A stretch of DNA of 64,000 nucleotides from Streptomyces sp. B93 (GCF_018070565.1 NZ_JAGPXL010000012.1:124001-188000), one strand, 5' to 3'; shown: positions 8,425 to 17,471, counted from the stretch's first letter. Notes: generated from the letters alone by a model not told the origin. A program made the numbers and translations.

Positions 8425-9251
8425 CGCGCCGCGCGGTGCCCCGCACCCTCGTGTACCTGTCCCTGATCGCCGCGACCGTCGTCGTACTGCTCCCGCTGAC
8501 CGCCGTACTCCTCACCTCGCTGAAGTCCGAGCGGGAGATGGCGGACGGCAGTGGAGCGCTGGCGCTCCCGGACGACCTGTTCCACCTGGACAACTACGCC
8601 ACGGCGTTCCGGGACGGCGAGATGCTCCAGGCGTTCGTCAACACCGCCGTCATCCTGGTCGTCGCCATCGGCGGTACGGTCCTCATCGGCTCGATGACGG
8701 CCTACGCGATCGACCGCTTCACCTTCCGGTTCCGCAAGCTGGTGGTCGCGCTCTTCCTGGTCGCCGCCCTGGTTCCCGGCGTCACCACCCAGGTGGCCAC
8801 CTTCCAGATCGTCAACAGCCTCGGCATGTTCGACAGCCTCTGGGCGCCGATCGTCCTCTACATGGGGACCGACATCGTCTCGATCTACATCTTCCTCCAG
8901 TTCGTCCGGTCGATCCCGGTCTCCCTGGACGAGGCGGCCCGGCTGGACGGCGCGGGCGCCTTCACCATCTACTGGAGGATCGTCCTCCCGCTGCTGAAAC
9001 CGGCGATCGCGACGGTGGTGATCGTGAAGGGGATCACCGTCTACAACGACTTCTACATCCCCTTCCTCTACATGCCGTCCGAGGAGCTGGGAGTGATCTC
9101 GACGTCCCTGTTCCGCTTCAAGGGCCCCTTCGGCGCCCACTGGGAGACGATCTCGGCGGGAGCGGTGCTGGTGATCCTCCCGACGCTGATCGTCTTCCTG
9201 TTCCTCCAGCGGTTCATCTACAACGGCTTCACCCGGGGCGCGACGCGGTGA
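8421..9251 (+). CDS. ABC sugar transporter permease (MalG-like)
   Basis: A 276-residue permease with six predicted transmembrane segments and an EAA loop (EEAARLDGAGAFTIYWRIVLP-type, near residue 172) for ATPase docking. The ATG lies inside the stop of the preceding permease (ATGA), so translation is coupled. It completes a binding protein-MalF-MalG operon that needs an ATPase from elsewhere. The stop is only three bases from the convergent rnd stop, leaving no room for a separate terminator. Confidence 0.93.
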   Translation: MTRRAVPRTLVYLSLIAATVVVLLPLTAVLLTSLKSEREMADGSGALALPDDLFHLDNYATAFRDGEMLQAFVNTAVILVVAIGGTVLIGSMTAYAIDRFTFRFRKLVVALFLVAALVPGVTTQVATFQIVNSLGMFDSLWAPIVLYMGTDIVSIYIFLQFVRSIPVSLDEAARLDGAGAFTIYWRIVLPLLKPAIATVVIVKGITVYNDFYIPFLYMPSEELGVISTSLFRFKGPFGAHWETISAGAVLVILPTLIVFLFLQRFIYNGFTRGATR

Positions 9252-9254
9252 CGC

Positions 9255-10544
9255 TCACTCGCCCTTCGCGGACAGCGCCTCCACCAGCACCGGCGTCACC
9301 AGCTCCACCTGCCAGGGCCGGGCCCCGTACCCGGTGAGCGCGGCACCGACCGACTCGGCGGTCATGTCCGACGGCGGCTCCCAGCACACCCGGCGCACGG
9401 TGTCCGGGGTGATCAGGTTCTCCTGCGGCATGCCGATCCGCTCGGCCAGCGCGGAGACCCCGGCGCGCGCCGCGGAGAGCCGGGCCGCCGCCACGGGGTC
9501 CTTGTCGGCCCAGGCGCGGGGCGGCGGGGGTCCCGCCACCGGCTGTCCGGGCTGCGGCAGCTGCGCCTCGGTCAGGGCCCTGGCCCGGTCCACGGCGGCC
9601 TGCCACTGCTCCAGCTGCCGCCGTCCGGTGCGCGGCCCGAAGCCGTTCAGCGCGCCGAGCGCGTGCACATTCGAGGGCAGGGCGAGCGCGGCCTCGACGA
9701 TCGCCGCGTCGGAGAGCACCTTGCCCGGCGAGATGTCCCGCCGCTGTGCGATCCGGTCGCGGGTCTGCCACAGCTCGCGCACCACGGCGAGCTGACGGCG
9801 GCGCCGCACCTTGTGCATCCCGGAGGTGCGCCGCCAGGGGTCCTTGCGGGGCTCGGGCGGCGGGGCGGAGGCGATCGCGTCGAACTCCTGCCGGGCCCAC
9901 TCCAGCTTCCCCTGCCGGTCCAGCTCCTTCTCCAGCGCGTCCCGCAGGTCGACGAGGAGTTCCACGTCGAGGGCGGCGTAGCGCAGCCAGGGCTCGGGCA
10001 GCGGCCGGGTCGACCAGTCGACGGCGGAGTGCCCCTTCTCCAGTACGAAGCCCAGCACGCCCTCCACCATGGCGCCGAGCCCGACCCTGGGGAACCCGGC
10101 GAGCCGTCCGGCCAGCTCGGTGTCGAAGAGCAGCGTGGGCACCATGCCTATCTCGCGCAGACAGGGCAGGTCCTGGGTGGCGGCGTGCAGCACCCACTCC
10201 ACACCGCCGAGCGCCTCGCCGAGCCCGGACAGGTCGGGGCAGGCCACGGGGTCGATCAGCGCGGTGCCCGCGCCCTCCCGGCGCAGCTGCACCAGATAGG
10301 CGCGCTGGCCGTAGCGGTAGCCGGAGGCGCGTTCGGCGTCCACGGCGACGGGGCCGGAGCCGGCGGCGAAGGCCGCGACGACCTGGGCGAGGGTCTCCGC
10401 GTCCGCGACCACCGGTGGAATGCCCTCACGGGGCTCCAGCAGGGGGATCGGCGCCTCCGTCTCAGAAGATCCGCCGTCGTCCGGAGGGGCGCCCCCGGTG
10501 GTTCGCAGTGAAGTGTCTGCTGCGGTCTCTTGGGCGTCGGTCAC
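9255..10544 (-). CDS. rnd: Ribonuclease D (3'-5' exoribonuclease with HRDC domain)
   Basis: A 429-residue protein with a DEDD-type exonuclease domain. Asp69 and Glu71 in VAVDAERASG form the first motif, an Asp in AATQDLPCL the second, and Tyr/Asp in LRYAALDVELL the third. A helical HRDC-type nucleic-acid-binding domain follows at roughly residues 235-320. It trims 3' ends of structured RNAs such as tRNA precursors. The first 45 residues are acidic and low-complexity. The GTG start at 10544 has a GGTGACC context without a strong ribosome site. It stands alone, transcribed leftward, converging with the sugar permease operon. Confidence 0.92.
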   Translation of the reverse strand: MTDAQETAADTSLRTTGGAPPDDGGSSETEAPIPLLEPREGIPPVVADAETLAQVVAAFAAGSGPVAVDAERASGYRYGQRAYLVQLRREGAGTALIDPVACPDLSGLGEALGGVEWVLHAATQDLPCLREIGMVPTLLFDTELAGRLAGFPRVGLGAMVEGVLGFVLEKGHSAVDWSTRPLPEPWLRYAALDVELLVDLRDALEKELDRQGKLEWARQEFDAIASAPPPEPRKDPWRRTSGMHKVRRRRQLAVVRELWQTRDRIAQRRDISPGKVLSDAAIVEAALALPSNVHALGALNGFGPRTGRRQLEQWQAAVDRARALTEAQLPQPGQPVAGPPPPRAWADKDPVAAARLSAARAGVSALAERIGMPQENLITPDTVRRVCWEPPSDMTAESVGAALTGYGARPWQVELVTPVLVEALSAKGE

Positions 10545-10681
10545 CTGTCAAGGGTATCCGGATGTTCGACGGCCTGACCTGCACGTTCCGGCCAATGGCT
10601 GTCTGACCTGCCGAAACGCGGCGGGAATCCATGATCGGTCCGGCCCGGCCGGGGAAGGGGCGCACAGGGTGGTGCAAGCGC

Positions 10682-10715
10682 ACAGGCGCGCGCCCCGTCG
10701 GGGGCGCGCGCCTGT
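10682..10715. terminator. Perfect 15-bp hairpin between the LuxR-type gene and rnd
   Basis: ACAGGCGCGCGCCCC at 10682-10696 pairs exactly with 10701-10715 around a GTCG loop. It lies just downstream of the leftward LuxR-type regulator gene and upstream of rnd, so it probably ends the regulator transcript. There is no T-run on either side, as is common for streptomycete terminators. Confidence 0.7.
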
Positions 10716-10789
10716 CGGGTGCGCGGGGGTCGGGAAGTCGGTGGTGTGCGGCTCGGAAGGGAGTGGGGGTGTGGGTGGGGGAGGAGGTT

Positions 10790-11452
10790 TCAGTGGATGA
10801 TGCCGGTGCGCAGGGCGACCGCCACCATGCCCGCGCGGTCGCCCGTGCCCAGCTTGCGCGCGATACGGGCGAGATGGCTCTTGACGGTCAGCGCGGACAG
10901 GCCCATGGAGACGCCGATGGCCTTGTTGGACTGGCCCTCGGCGACCAGGCGGAGCACCTCCACCTCGCGGCCGGACAGCTCGCGGTAGCCACCCGGGTGA
11001 CTCGGGGCACCCGGGGGGCGGCGGTGCAGCCGGGCGGCGGCGGCGCCGATCGGGGCGGCGCCCGGTCGGGTGGGGAGCCCGATGTTGGTGCGGGTCCCGG
11101 TGACGACGTAGCCCTTGACGCCGCCCGCGAGGGCGTTGCGCACCGCGCCGATGTCGTCGGCGGCGGACAGGGCGAGGCCGTTGGGCCAGCCCGCGGCACG
11201 GGTCTCGGAGAGCAGGGTGAGGCCGGAGCCGTCCGGCAGATGGACGTCGGCGACGCAGATGTCGCGCGGGTTGCCGATGCGGGGGCGGGCCTCCGCGACG
11301 GACGAGGCCTCGATGACATCGCGTACGCCGAGGGCCCACAGGTGGCGGGTGACGGTGGAACGGACGCGGGGGTCGGCGACGACCACCATGGCGGTCGGCT
11401 TGTTCGGACGGTAGGCGACCAGGCTTGCGGGCTGCTCGAGAAGAACGGACAC
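10790..11452 (-). CDS. Response-regulator-like protein with LuxR-type DNA-binding domain
   Basis: A 220-residue regulator. The N-terminal part resembles a receiver domain: AMVVVADPRV gives the first strand, CVADVHLPDGSG carries the putative phospho-acceptor Asp, and GGVKGYVV the switch Lys. The C-terminal region is a LuxR helix-turn-helix (LSGREVEVLRLVAEGQSNKAI, then LSALTVKSHLARI). The usual paired acidic residues of the first strand are reduced to one Asp, so phosphorylation may be weak or absent. GTG at 11452 is chosen because AGGAGG lies five bases upstream; a longer form to 11542 would add a Pro-rich leader. No histidine kinase is adjacent, so it is an orphan regulator. Targets are unknown. 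Confidence 0.88.
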   Translation of the reverse strand: MSVLLEQPASLVAYRPNKPTAMVVVADPRVRSTVTRHLWALGVRDVIEASSVAEARPRIGNPRDICVADVHLPDGSGLTLLSETRAAGWPNGLALSAADDIGAVRNALAGGVKGYVVTGTRTNIGLPTRPGAAPIGAAAARLHRRPPGAPSHPGGYRELSGREVEVLRLVAEGQSNKAIGVSMGLSALTVKSHLARIARKLGTGDRAGMVAVALRTGIIH

Positions 11453-11722
11453 CAGGCCTCCTGGAGGTGCGGGGACGGGGTCGGCTCGTGGGGGTGGAGC
11501 CGGGACGAACCGTGCTTTCAAGGTCACAGTCGTCTTCGGCACCCCGGGCGTCCGCCTTTAGGAAATGATCACGATCCAGTGAGTAACAATCCGTGCAATT
11601 CGGACACGTGATCGATCATCCGAAGATCGAGTCGGATCGGTCGCGCTCACGCCGGTATCGATGCGTATCGGTGTGTGTCAAAAAGTGGTCGTGTCGACAA
11701 AGCGTGTCGAATGAATCGGCAC
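11453..11722. other. AT-richer 270-bp spacer upstream of the LuxR-type regulator
   Basis: This gap separates the regulator start from the DUF3000 stop and is noticeably less GC-rich than its surroundings. It contains several GATC/ATCG-rich stretches and a 10-bp palindrome TGATCGATCA at 11609-11618. It must hold the regulator promoter, reading leftward, but I see no unambiguous -35/-10 pair. No coding sequence is supported. Confidence 0.5.
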
Positions 11723-12400
11723 TCAGTGTGACTGCGGACCCCTGCGCTGCGGCAGCGTCACCACCGACGCGTCCCCCGGACCGGCCGGGGGCAGACCGGC
11801 GACCTGCGCCAGCAGATCGCACCACGACGCCAGATGCGCCCCCGTGTCCGGGACGCCCCCCAGACCCTCCCGAGGCGTCCAGGACGCCCGGATCTCGATC
11901 TGCGAGGCCGCCGGGCGCGCGGACAGCCCGCCGAAGTAGTGGGAACTCGCCCGCGTCACCGTGCCGCTCGGCTCGCCGTACGCCAGCCCGCGCGCCTGGA
12001 GCGCCCCGGTCAGCCACGACCAGCACACCTCCGGCAGCAGCGGATCCGCCGCCATCTCCGCCTCCAGCTCCGCCCGCACCAGCGTCACCAGCCGGAACGC
12101 CCCCCGCCAGGCCTCGTGCCCGGCCGGGTCGTGCAGCAGCACCAGCCGCCCGTCGGCCAGGTCCTGCTCACCGTCGACCACCGTGGCCTCCAGCGCGTAG
12201 GCGAACGGCGCGAGCCGTCGCGGCGCACGGGTCGCCTCGACCTCCACCTGCGGCCGCAGCCGCGCCGACCGCAGCGCGTCGACGGCGGCCCGGAAGGGCG
12301 GCGGAACCGTCTCGCCGGTATGCAGGACCCCGTCTTCGCTCTCCTTCTGTTCGTCCATTCCGCCAGCGCCGTCCGACAGTCGTCCCTGAGCCGCAGCCAT
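11723..12400 (-). CDS. DUF3000 protein, divergent to hemE
   Basis: A 225-residue actinobacterial protein of the DUF3000 family, function unknown. It has no signal peptide or membrane segment. The conserved parts run from [20 protein letters not shown] to the C-terminal region with [17 protein letters not shown] and [17 protein letters not shown]. The ATG at 12400 is chosen because TAATCT ends seven bases upstream, the layout of a leaderless transcript; an internal ATG at 12358 (MDEQKES) is the alternative. It is divergent from hemE with a gap of about 117 bases, a pairing that recurs in streptomycetes as far as I recall. A link to haem synthesis is suggested only by position. Confidence 0.85.
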   Translation of the reverse strand: MAAAQGRLSDGAGGMDEQKESEDGVLHTGETVPPPFRAAVDALRSARLRPQVEVEATRAPRRLAPFAYALEATVVDGEQDLADGRLVLLHDPAGHEAWRGAFRLVTLVRAELEAEMAADPLLPEVCWSWLTGALQARGLAYGEPSGTVTRASSHYFGGLSARPAASQIEIRASWTPREGLGGVPDTGAHLASWCDLLAQVAGLPPAGPGDASVVTLPQRRGPQSH

Positions 12401-12517
12401 GCGGGGAAGATTAAGCGGAACGCGGGCCCAGCGCAGGGAGGACACCCCGCCCGGCCGCCGGGCGGCGGTCGCCGGGCCACGGGCGAAGGCGTCCCCGGGG
12501 CGTGGGAGACTCTTCCC
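12401..12517. promoter_or_regulatory. Divergent promoter region of DUF3000 and hemE, probably leaderless on both sides
   Basis: Reading leftward, TAATCT sits seven bases from the DUF3000 ATG. Reading rightward, GAGACT (similar to the streptomycete TAGACT -10) ends six bases from the hemE GTG. Neither start has a purine-rich ribosome-binding site. Both fit transcripts beginning at or next to the start codon. The -35 elements are not clear. Confidence 0.5.
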
Positions 12518-13585
12518 GTGAGTGCCAACGGAAGCCCGACGGGCAAGCAGCCGACAGCCACGTACGAGTCCGCCTTCCTCAAGGCGTGCAGGCGCGAGCC
12601 GGTGCCGCACACACCGGTGTGGTTCATGCGGCAGGCCGGGCGCTCCCTGCCGGAGTACCGCAAGGTCCGCGAGGGCATCCCCATGCTGGAGTCCTGCATG
12701 CGGCCCGAGCTGGTCACCGAGATCACCCTCCAGCCGGTGCGCAGGCACGGCGTCGACGCGGCGATCTACTTCAGCGACATCGTCGTCCCGCTCAAGGCCA
12801 TCGGCATCGACCTCGACATCAAGCCCGGCGTCGGCCCGGTCGTCGAGCGCCCCGTCCGCACCCGCGCCGACCTGGCCCGGCTGCGCGACCTCACCCCCGA
12901 CGACGTCTCCTACGTCACCGAGGCGATCGGCCTGCTCACGGCCGAGCTGGGCGAGACCCCGCTCATCGGTTTCGCGGGCGCCCCGTTCACCCTCGCGAGC
13001 TACCTCGTCGAGGGCGGCCCGTCCCGCAACCACGAGCACACCAAGGCGCTCATGTACGGCGACCCCGAGCTGTGGGCCGACCTGCTCGACCGGCTCGCCG
13101 ACATCACGGCCGCCTTCCTGAAGGTGCAGATCGAGGCCGGCGCCAGCGCCGTACAGCTCTTCGACTCCTGGGTCGGCGCCCTCGCCCCCGCCGACTACCG
13201 CAGCTCGGTCATGCCCGCCTCCGCCAAGGTGTTCCGGGCCGTCGAGGAGTACGGCGTCCCGCGCATCCACTTCGGCGTCGGCACCGGCGAGCTGCTCGGC
13301 CTGCTCGGCGAGGCGGGCGCGGACGTCGTCGGCGTCGACTGGCGGGTCCCGCTGGACGAGGCCGCCCGCCGCGTCGGCCCCGGCAAGGCGCTCCAGGGCA
13401 ACCTCGACCCCGCCGTCCTCTTCGCCCCCCAGCAGGCCGTCGAGGCCAAGACCCGCGAGGTGCTGGACGCGGCGGCGGGCCTGGAGGGCCATGTCTTCAA
13501 CCTCGGCCACGGCGTCCTGCCGACCACCGAACCGGACGCGCTCACCAGGCTGGTGGAGTACGTCCACACGCGGACGGCGCGCTGA
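12518..13585 (+). CDS. hemE: Uroporphyrinogen III decarboxylase
   Basis: A 355-residue enzyme of normal length that converts uroporphyrinogen III to coproporphyrinogen III by four decarboxylations in the cytoplasm. The family signature [15 protein letters not shown] near residue 32 carries the substrate-binding arginines. The catalytic-aspartate region is [16 protein letters not shown], and the second signature ([16 protein letters not shown]) is also present. The GTG start ([10 protein letters not shown]) lacks a Shine-Dalgarno sequence and is probably leaderless. The stop is three bases from the convergent rhomboid stop. It supplies the substrate used by the hemY and hemQ products encoded 4-6 kb downstream. 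Confidence 0.96.
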   Translation: MSANGSPTGKQPTATYESAFLKACRREPVPHTPVWFMRQAGRSLPEYRKVREGIPMLESCMRPELVTEITLQPVRRHGVDAAIYFSDIVVPLKAIGIDLDIKPGVGPVVERPVRTRADLARLRDLTPDDVSYVTEAIGLLTAELGETPLIGFAGAPFTLASYLVEGGPSRNHEHTKALMYGDPELWADLLDRLADITAAFLKVQIEAGASAVQLFDSWVGALAPADYRSSVMPASAKVFRAVEEYGVPRIHFGVGTGELLGLLGEAGADVVGVDWRVPLDEAARRVGPGKALQGNLDPAVLFAPQQAVEAKTREVLDAAAGLEGHVFNLGHGVLPTTEPDALTRLVEYVHTRTAR

Positions 13586-13588
13586 CCC

Positions 13589-14413
13589 TCACCAGGTGTG
13601 CCGGGGCCGGGCCTGCCTGCCGAACAGCAGGCCGCGCGGCTCCGGCGGCGGTGGGGTGCCCCGCCTGAGCGGCCAGGCGATGAGCATCCCGGCGAGGAAG
13701 CCGACGATGTGCGCCGCGTACGCCACGGTGCCCGCGTCGGAGACCCCCGTGCCGGAGGAGTACACCGCCTGGAGCACGAACCAGAAGCCCAGCACCAGCC
13801 AGGCCGGGAGCCGGAGCGGCAGGAAGACCAGGAACGGCACCAGCACCCACACCCTGGCCTTCGGGTACAGCACCAGATAGGCGCCCAGCACCCCGGCGAT
13901 CGCCCCGGAGGCGCCGATCAGCGGTTCCGCCGAACCGTCGTTGAGAAGCGCGAAGCCGTACGTCGCCGCGTAGCCGCAGGCGCCGTAGAAGAGCGCGAAG
14001 CGCACATGGCCCATGCGGTCCTCGATGTTGTTGCCGAAGATCAGCAGGAAGAGCATGTTGCCCAGCAGGTGCAGCCAGCCGCCGTGCAGGAACATCGCGG
14101 TGAGCACGCTCAGCTCCGCCGACTTGTCGTAGCCCGGCGGGCCCACCAGACAGCCCGGACCCTGCGGTCCCACGCCGACGTCGCCGGTGGGCACCAGCCG
14201 GGGCATCTGATGGTGGATCAACTCGCGTGGCACGACCGCGTACTGGTCGAGGAACGCCTGGAGGTGGCAGTACTGCGCCAGGCTGCTGTCGCCCGCCACG
14301 GAACCGGCCAGACCGGGCATGAAGAGGAAGACGAACACGTTCGCGGCGATCAGCGCGTACGTCACGTACGGGGTGCGGCGCACCGGGTTCACGTCATGGA
14401 CGGGGATGACCAC
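13589..14413 (-). CDS. Rhomboid-family intramembrane serine protease
   Basis: A 274-residue protein with about six transmembrane segments. The rhomboid signature is complete: HGGWLHLLGNMLFL (the His/Asn segment), GASGAIAGVLGAYLV with the catalytic Ser, and AAHIVGFLAGML with the catalytic His. It should cleave transmembrane substrates within the membrane. The start is uncertain: GTG at 14413 (MVIPVHDVN) has GGGGGC about 12 bases upstream, and a GTG five codons further in (VNPVRRTPY) is possible. A loop between the first two membrane segments (about residues 45-95) is unusually long for a minimal rhomboid. It is transcribed toward hemE and appears to be a single gene. Confidence 0.9.
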   Translation of the reverse strand: MVIPVHDVNPVRRTPYVTYALIAANVFVFLFMPGLAGSVAGDSSLAQYCHLQAFLDQYAVVPRELIHHQMPRLVPTGDVGVGPQGPGCLVGPPGYDKSAELSVLTAMFLHGGWLHLLGNMLFLLIFGNNIEDRMGHVRFALFYGACGYAATYGFALLNDGSAEPLIGASGAIAGVLGAYLVLYPKARVWVLVPFLVFLPLRLPAWLVLGFWFVLQAVYSSGTGVSDAGTVAYAAHIVGFLAGMLIAWPLRRGTPPPPEPRGLLFGRQARPRHTW

Positions 14414-14521
14414 ACAGAAGTAGTGCCCCCGATACGTGCCGTGAATCGGTGAACACGGCTGTCCGGGCGTGCGTATGTCTTCGCGTAGGTCTTGTCGGCC
14501 GACGACGTGAGGACACAGGCG

Positions 14522-14815
14522 ATGAACGACCGAGCGGTTCCCCCGATGCAGGCCCTGCCGGACGGCGAGGCGGAACTGGCCCTCGTGGTGCGGCTGCCCT
14601 GGGAGGACGTGGCCCGGCTGGGCCAGGAGGCGGGGCGGCTGGCGGCGCAGATGCAGCGGCCGGTGACGCTGGACGAGGCGGTGAGCCATCGGCTGCGGTC
14701 GGCCCGGGCGGCGGCTGCGCATGCCCGGCCGGGGGTGGGGGCGGGGGAGCAGCCGTCGGCGGCGCCGGGGAGTGGGTCCGTGGCGTCCTTGCCGCGGCTG
14801 AGCGGGTCGGCGTAG
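14522..14815 (+). CDS. Small protein of unknown function
   Basis: A 97-residue ORF starting at ATG 14522, with GAGGAC about ten bases upstream. The centre is charged and helical (ELALVVRLPWEDVARLGQEAG, then MQRPVTLDEAVSHRL), which resembles short streptomycete hypothetical proteins. The last 35 residues are Gly/Ala/Ser-rich and disordered. It has no signal peptide, membrane segment or cysteine. It sits between divergently placed rhomboid and flavoprotein genes. I do not recognise a family. The good ribosome site and coherent third-position GC support it being real. Confidence 0.6.
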   Translation: MNDRAVPPMQALPDGEAELALVVRLPWEDVARLGQEAGRLAAQMQRPVTLDEAVSHRLRSARAAAAHARPGVGAGEQPSAAPGSGSVASLPRLSGSA

Positions 14816-14892
14816 CGCCGTTGCGGGGTGTGGACCGTCGTGGCCGGTCGCGCCCACGCGGCGGAGCCGCACATCGACACAGCCCCGCGCCC

Positions 14893-16290
14893 CTATGAGG
14901 TTGGGTTCCGCACCGCTTTTGATGCCTTGCGGGCCGCTACCAGTACCGGGTCCCAGACCGGGGAGAACGGTGGGGCGTAGCCCAGGTCGAGGGTGGTCAT
15001 CCGGTCCACCGTCATGCCCGCGGTGAGGGCCACCGCCGCGATGTCGACGCGTTTGCCCGCGCCCTCCCGGCCGACGATCTGTACGCCGAGGAGGCGGCCG
15101 GTGCGGTGTTCGGCGAGCATCTTCACCGTCATGGGGGCGCTGCCGGGGTAGTAGCCCGCGCGGCTGGTGGACTCGACGGTGACCGTCACGAAGCGCAGGC
15201 CCACGCGGCGGGCGTCCTTCTCGCGCAGGCCGGTGCGGGCGATCTCCAGGTCGCACACCTTGCTGACGGCGGTGCCGACGACGCCGGGGAACGTGGCGTA
15301 GTCGCCGCCCACGTTGGTGCCGATGATCTGGCCGTGCTTGTTGGCGTGGGTGCCCAGCGCGATGTGCCGCTCGCGCCCGGCGACCAGGTCGAGCACCTCG
15401 ACGCAGTCGCCGCCCGCCCAGATGTTCTCCTGCCCGCGCACCCGCATCGCCAGGTCCGTCAGCAGCCCGCCGTGCTCGCCGAGCGGCAGCCCCGCCGCGG
15501 CGGCGAGCGACGTCTCGGGGCGTACGCCGATGCCGAGGACGACCACGTCCGCCGGGTACTCGGCGTCCCGCGTGAGCACCGCGGCGACCCGGCCGTCGGC
15601 GTCGGCGCGCAGGGCGGTGACCTCGGCGTCGTTGACCATGGTGATGCCCATGCCCTCCATCGCCTCGTGCACCAGACGGCCCATGTCGGAATCGAGCGTG
15701 GACATCGGCTCCGCGCCCCGGTTGACGACCGTCACCTCGTACCCGCGGTTGATGAGCGCCTCGGCCATCTCCACGCCGATGTAGCCCGCGCCGACGACGA
15801 CCGCCCGGCGGCCGGGCGCCCGTTCCAGGGTGTCCAGCAGGGCCTGTCCGTCGTCGAGGGTCTGCACGCCGTGCACCCCGGACGCGTCGACACCCGGCAG
15901 GTCGGGCCGGATCGGCCGGGCGCCGGTCGCGATCACCAGGTGGTCGTACGGCGTCCAGGACTCGGCCCCGGAACCGACGTCACGCGCGCGTACCCGCTGT
16001 GCCCGCACGTCGATCTCCACGACCTCGGTGCGCGTGCGCACGTCGATGCCGCGCTCGCGGTGCGCCTCGGGGGTGCGGGCGACCAGCTCGTCCGGACCGG
16101 TGACCTCGCCGCCCACCCAGTACGGGATGCCACACGCCGAGTACGAGGTGAAGTGGCCGCGCTCGAAGGCCACGATCTCCAGTTCGTCGGGGCCCTTGAG
16201 ACGGCGGGCCTGTGACGCCGCGGACATCCCCGCGGCGTCACCGCCGATCACGACCATCCGGCTGGCGCGGCTCCCCTGACTGGTGTCCAT
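14893..16290 (-). CDS. FAD-dependent pyridine nucleotide-disulfide oxidoreductase (CoA-disulfide reductase-like)
   Basis: A 465-residue flavoprotein. The FAD-binding motif is near the N-terminus (VVIGGDAAGMSAASQARR), the NAD(P)H-binding motif near residue 170 (VVVGAGYIGVEMAEAL), and the second FAD motif WAGGDCVEV near residue 298. The single redox cysteine in YSACGIPYWVGG places it with CoA-disulfide reductases and NADH oxidase/peroxidase relatives rather than with two-cysteine glutathione-type reductases. The dimerisation domain completes the C-terminus. It may reduce a low-molecular-weight disulfide or a persulfide; the exact substrate cannot be told. No rhodanese domain is fused. It is cytoplasmic, and 27 bases separate it from the DUF4349 gene upstream on the same strand. 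Confidence 0.85.
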   Translation of the reverse strand: MDTSQGSRASRMVVIGGDAAGMSAASQARRLKGPDELEIVAFERGHFTSYSACGIPYWVGGEVTGPDELVARTPEAHRERGIDVRTRTEVVEIDVRAQRVRARDVGSGAESWTPYDHLVIATGARPIRPDLPGVDASGVHGVQTLDDGQALLDTLERAPGRRAVVVGAGYIGVEMAEALINRGYEVTVVNRGAEPMSTLDSDMGRLVHEAMEGMGITMVNDAEVTALRADADGRVAAVLTRDAEYPADVVVLGIGVRPETSLAAAAGLPLGEHGGLLTDLAMRVRGQENIWAGGDCVEVLDLVAGRERHIALGTHANKHGQIIGTNVGGDYATFPGVVGTAVSKVCDLEIARTGLREKDARRVGLRFVTVTVESTSRAGYYPGSAPMTVKMLAEHRTGRLLGVQIVGREGAGKRVDIAAVALTAGMTVDRMTTLDLGYAPPFSPVWDPVLVAARKASKAVRNPTS

Positions 16291-16317
16291 GGCGCCACGC
16301 TACGGGGAGTGCGCGCC

Positions 16318-17313
16318 TCAGTCCCGCTCGCCCTCCTCGTCGCCGCGTCCGGGCGCCGGTACGGGACGGGCCTGCGGCAGCGGGCCCAGCGCGGTCGTCG
16401 GCTCCGGGGCCGGGCGTCGCGGCAGCCGGGGCCGGACCACCCGCAGCCACAGCAGCGCCAGCAGGGCCAGCGCCACCGCGAACGGCAGCAGCGCGCCGAA
16501 CGCGACCGCCAGCCAGCGCAGCATCGTCACGAACGCGTCCCAGCCGCCCGCGAGGGCGTCCACGAACCCGGGGTCGTCGTCCTCCTTCGGCTCCGCCTTC
16601 ACCGGCTTCTCCGACAGGGTGAGGGTGATGGTGGCGAGGCTGGTGCGGTCCTCGAGGGACGCCTGCTGGGCGAGGAGGGACTCCAGGTCGGCCTGCCGGG
16701 CGCTCAGTTCGCCCTCCAGGGTGACCACGTCGCTGAGCCTGGTGGCCTGGTCCATCAGCTCCCGGATCCGGGCGACGCTGGCCCGCTGCGTCTTGATGCG
16801 GCTCTCGACGTCCACCACCTGGTCGGTGACGTCCTGCGCCTTCGAGGTGCGCTCCAGGAGCTTGCCGGTGCCCTCCAGGTCGGTGAGGACCTCCTGGTAG
16901 GCGTCGGTGGGCACCCGCAGCACCACGCGCGTGTGCTCGGCGCTGTCCTCGTCCCGGGTGGTGGTCTCGCTGCCGATGAAGCCGCCCGCGTTCTCGGCCG
17001 CCGTACGGGCGGCGTCGAGGGCCTTCGGCACGTCCTCGACCTGCACGGTCAGCGAGGCGGTGCGGATGATGCGGTTCGCGGCGGGCCGGGTCGGCGCGGA
17101 GTCGCGGGCCTTCTCGTCCGTGCCGCTGTCCGCCGCGGCGCCCTCCTGGGGGGCCGCGCCCCTGGCGTCCGAGACCGCCTTCTCGGCGCTCCCGCCGCCG
17201 TCGGAGGAGCTGTCGTCGGCTCCGCTGCACCCGGTGAGGGCGAGCGCCGTGACGAGCAGGAATCCGGCCAGAGCCCGCACGGAACGCCGCCGTGCGGAGA
17301 CTGGTGTGCGCAT
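16318..17313 (-). CDS. DUF4349 lipoprotein with coiled coil and C-terminal membrane anchor
   Basis: A 331-residue envelope protein. A signal peptide ends in the lipobox LALTGC (Cys near residue 29), followed by a Ser/Asp/Gly-rich linker. The DUF4349 core follows (RIIRTASLTVQVEDVPKAL). A heptad-rich coiled coil spans roughly residues 170-235 (RELMDQATRLSDVVTLEGELSARQADLESLL region). One transmembrane segment near residue 285 precedes a Pro/Arg-rich cytoplasmic tail. The combination of a lipid anchor and a C-terminal membrane span is typical of this family. Function is unknown. It is divergent from hemY and 27 bases upstream of the disulfide reductase-like gene, so those two may be co-transcribed. 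Confidence 0.87.
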   Translation of the reverse strand: MRTPVSARRRSVRALAGFLLVTALALTGCSGADDSSSDGGGSAEKAVSDARGAAPQEGAAADSGTDEKARDSAPTRPAANRIIRTASLTVQVEDVPKALDAARTAAENAGGFIGSETTTRDEDSAEHTRVVLRVPTDAYQEVLTDLEGTGKLLERTSKAQDVTDQVVDVESRIKTQRASVARIRELMDQATRLSDVVTLEGELSARQADLESLLAQQASLEDRTSLATITLTLSEKPVKAEPKEDDDPGFVDALAGGWDAFVTMLRWLAVAFGALLPFAVALALLALLWLRVVRPRLPRRPAPEPTTALGPLPQARPVPAPGRGDEEGERD

Positions 17314-17471
17314 ATGGGTCCACCCCCGAGGGTCGTGACGACTGACGTACCTTCGACGCCCGGGCGGACCGGGACGTTGGCCGGATCCGGTCCCGAAGCG
17401 GTCACGGTCGGGACTCGGTGGGGCCACATGGCCCTGGCGGAGGTGTCGGTGCCGTCTGAGAAGGTGGAGCC

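Noticed and set aside
14816-14892. Terminator or repeat element formed by GCGGGG-TGTG and CACAG-CCCCGC arms
   Set aside because: The arms are about 45 bases apart with an imperfect match. The CCCCGCGCCCCT word is common in streptomycete spacers, so a specific function is not supported.
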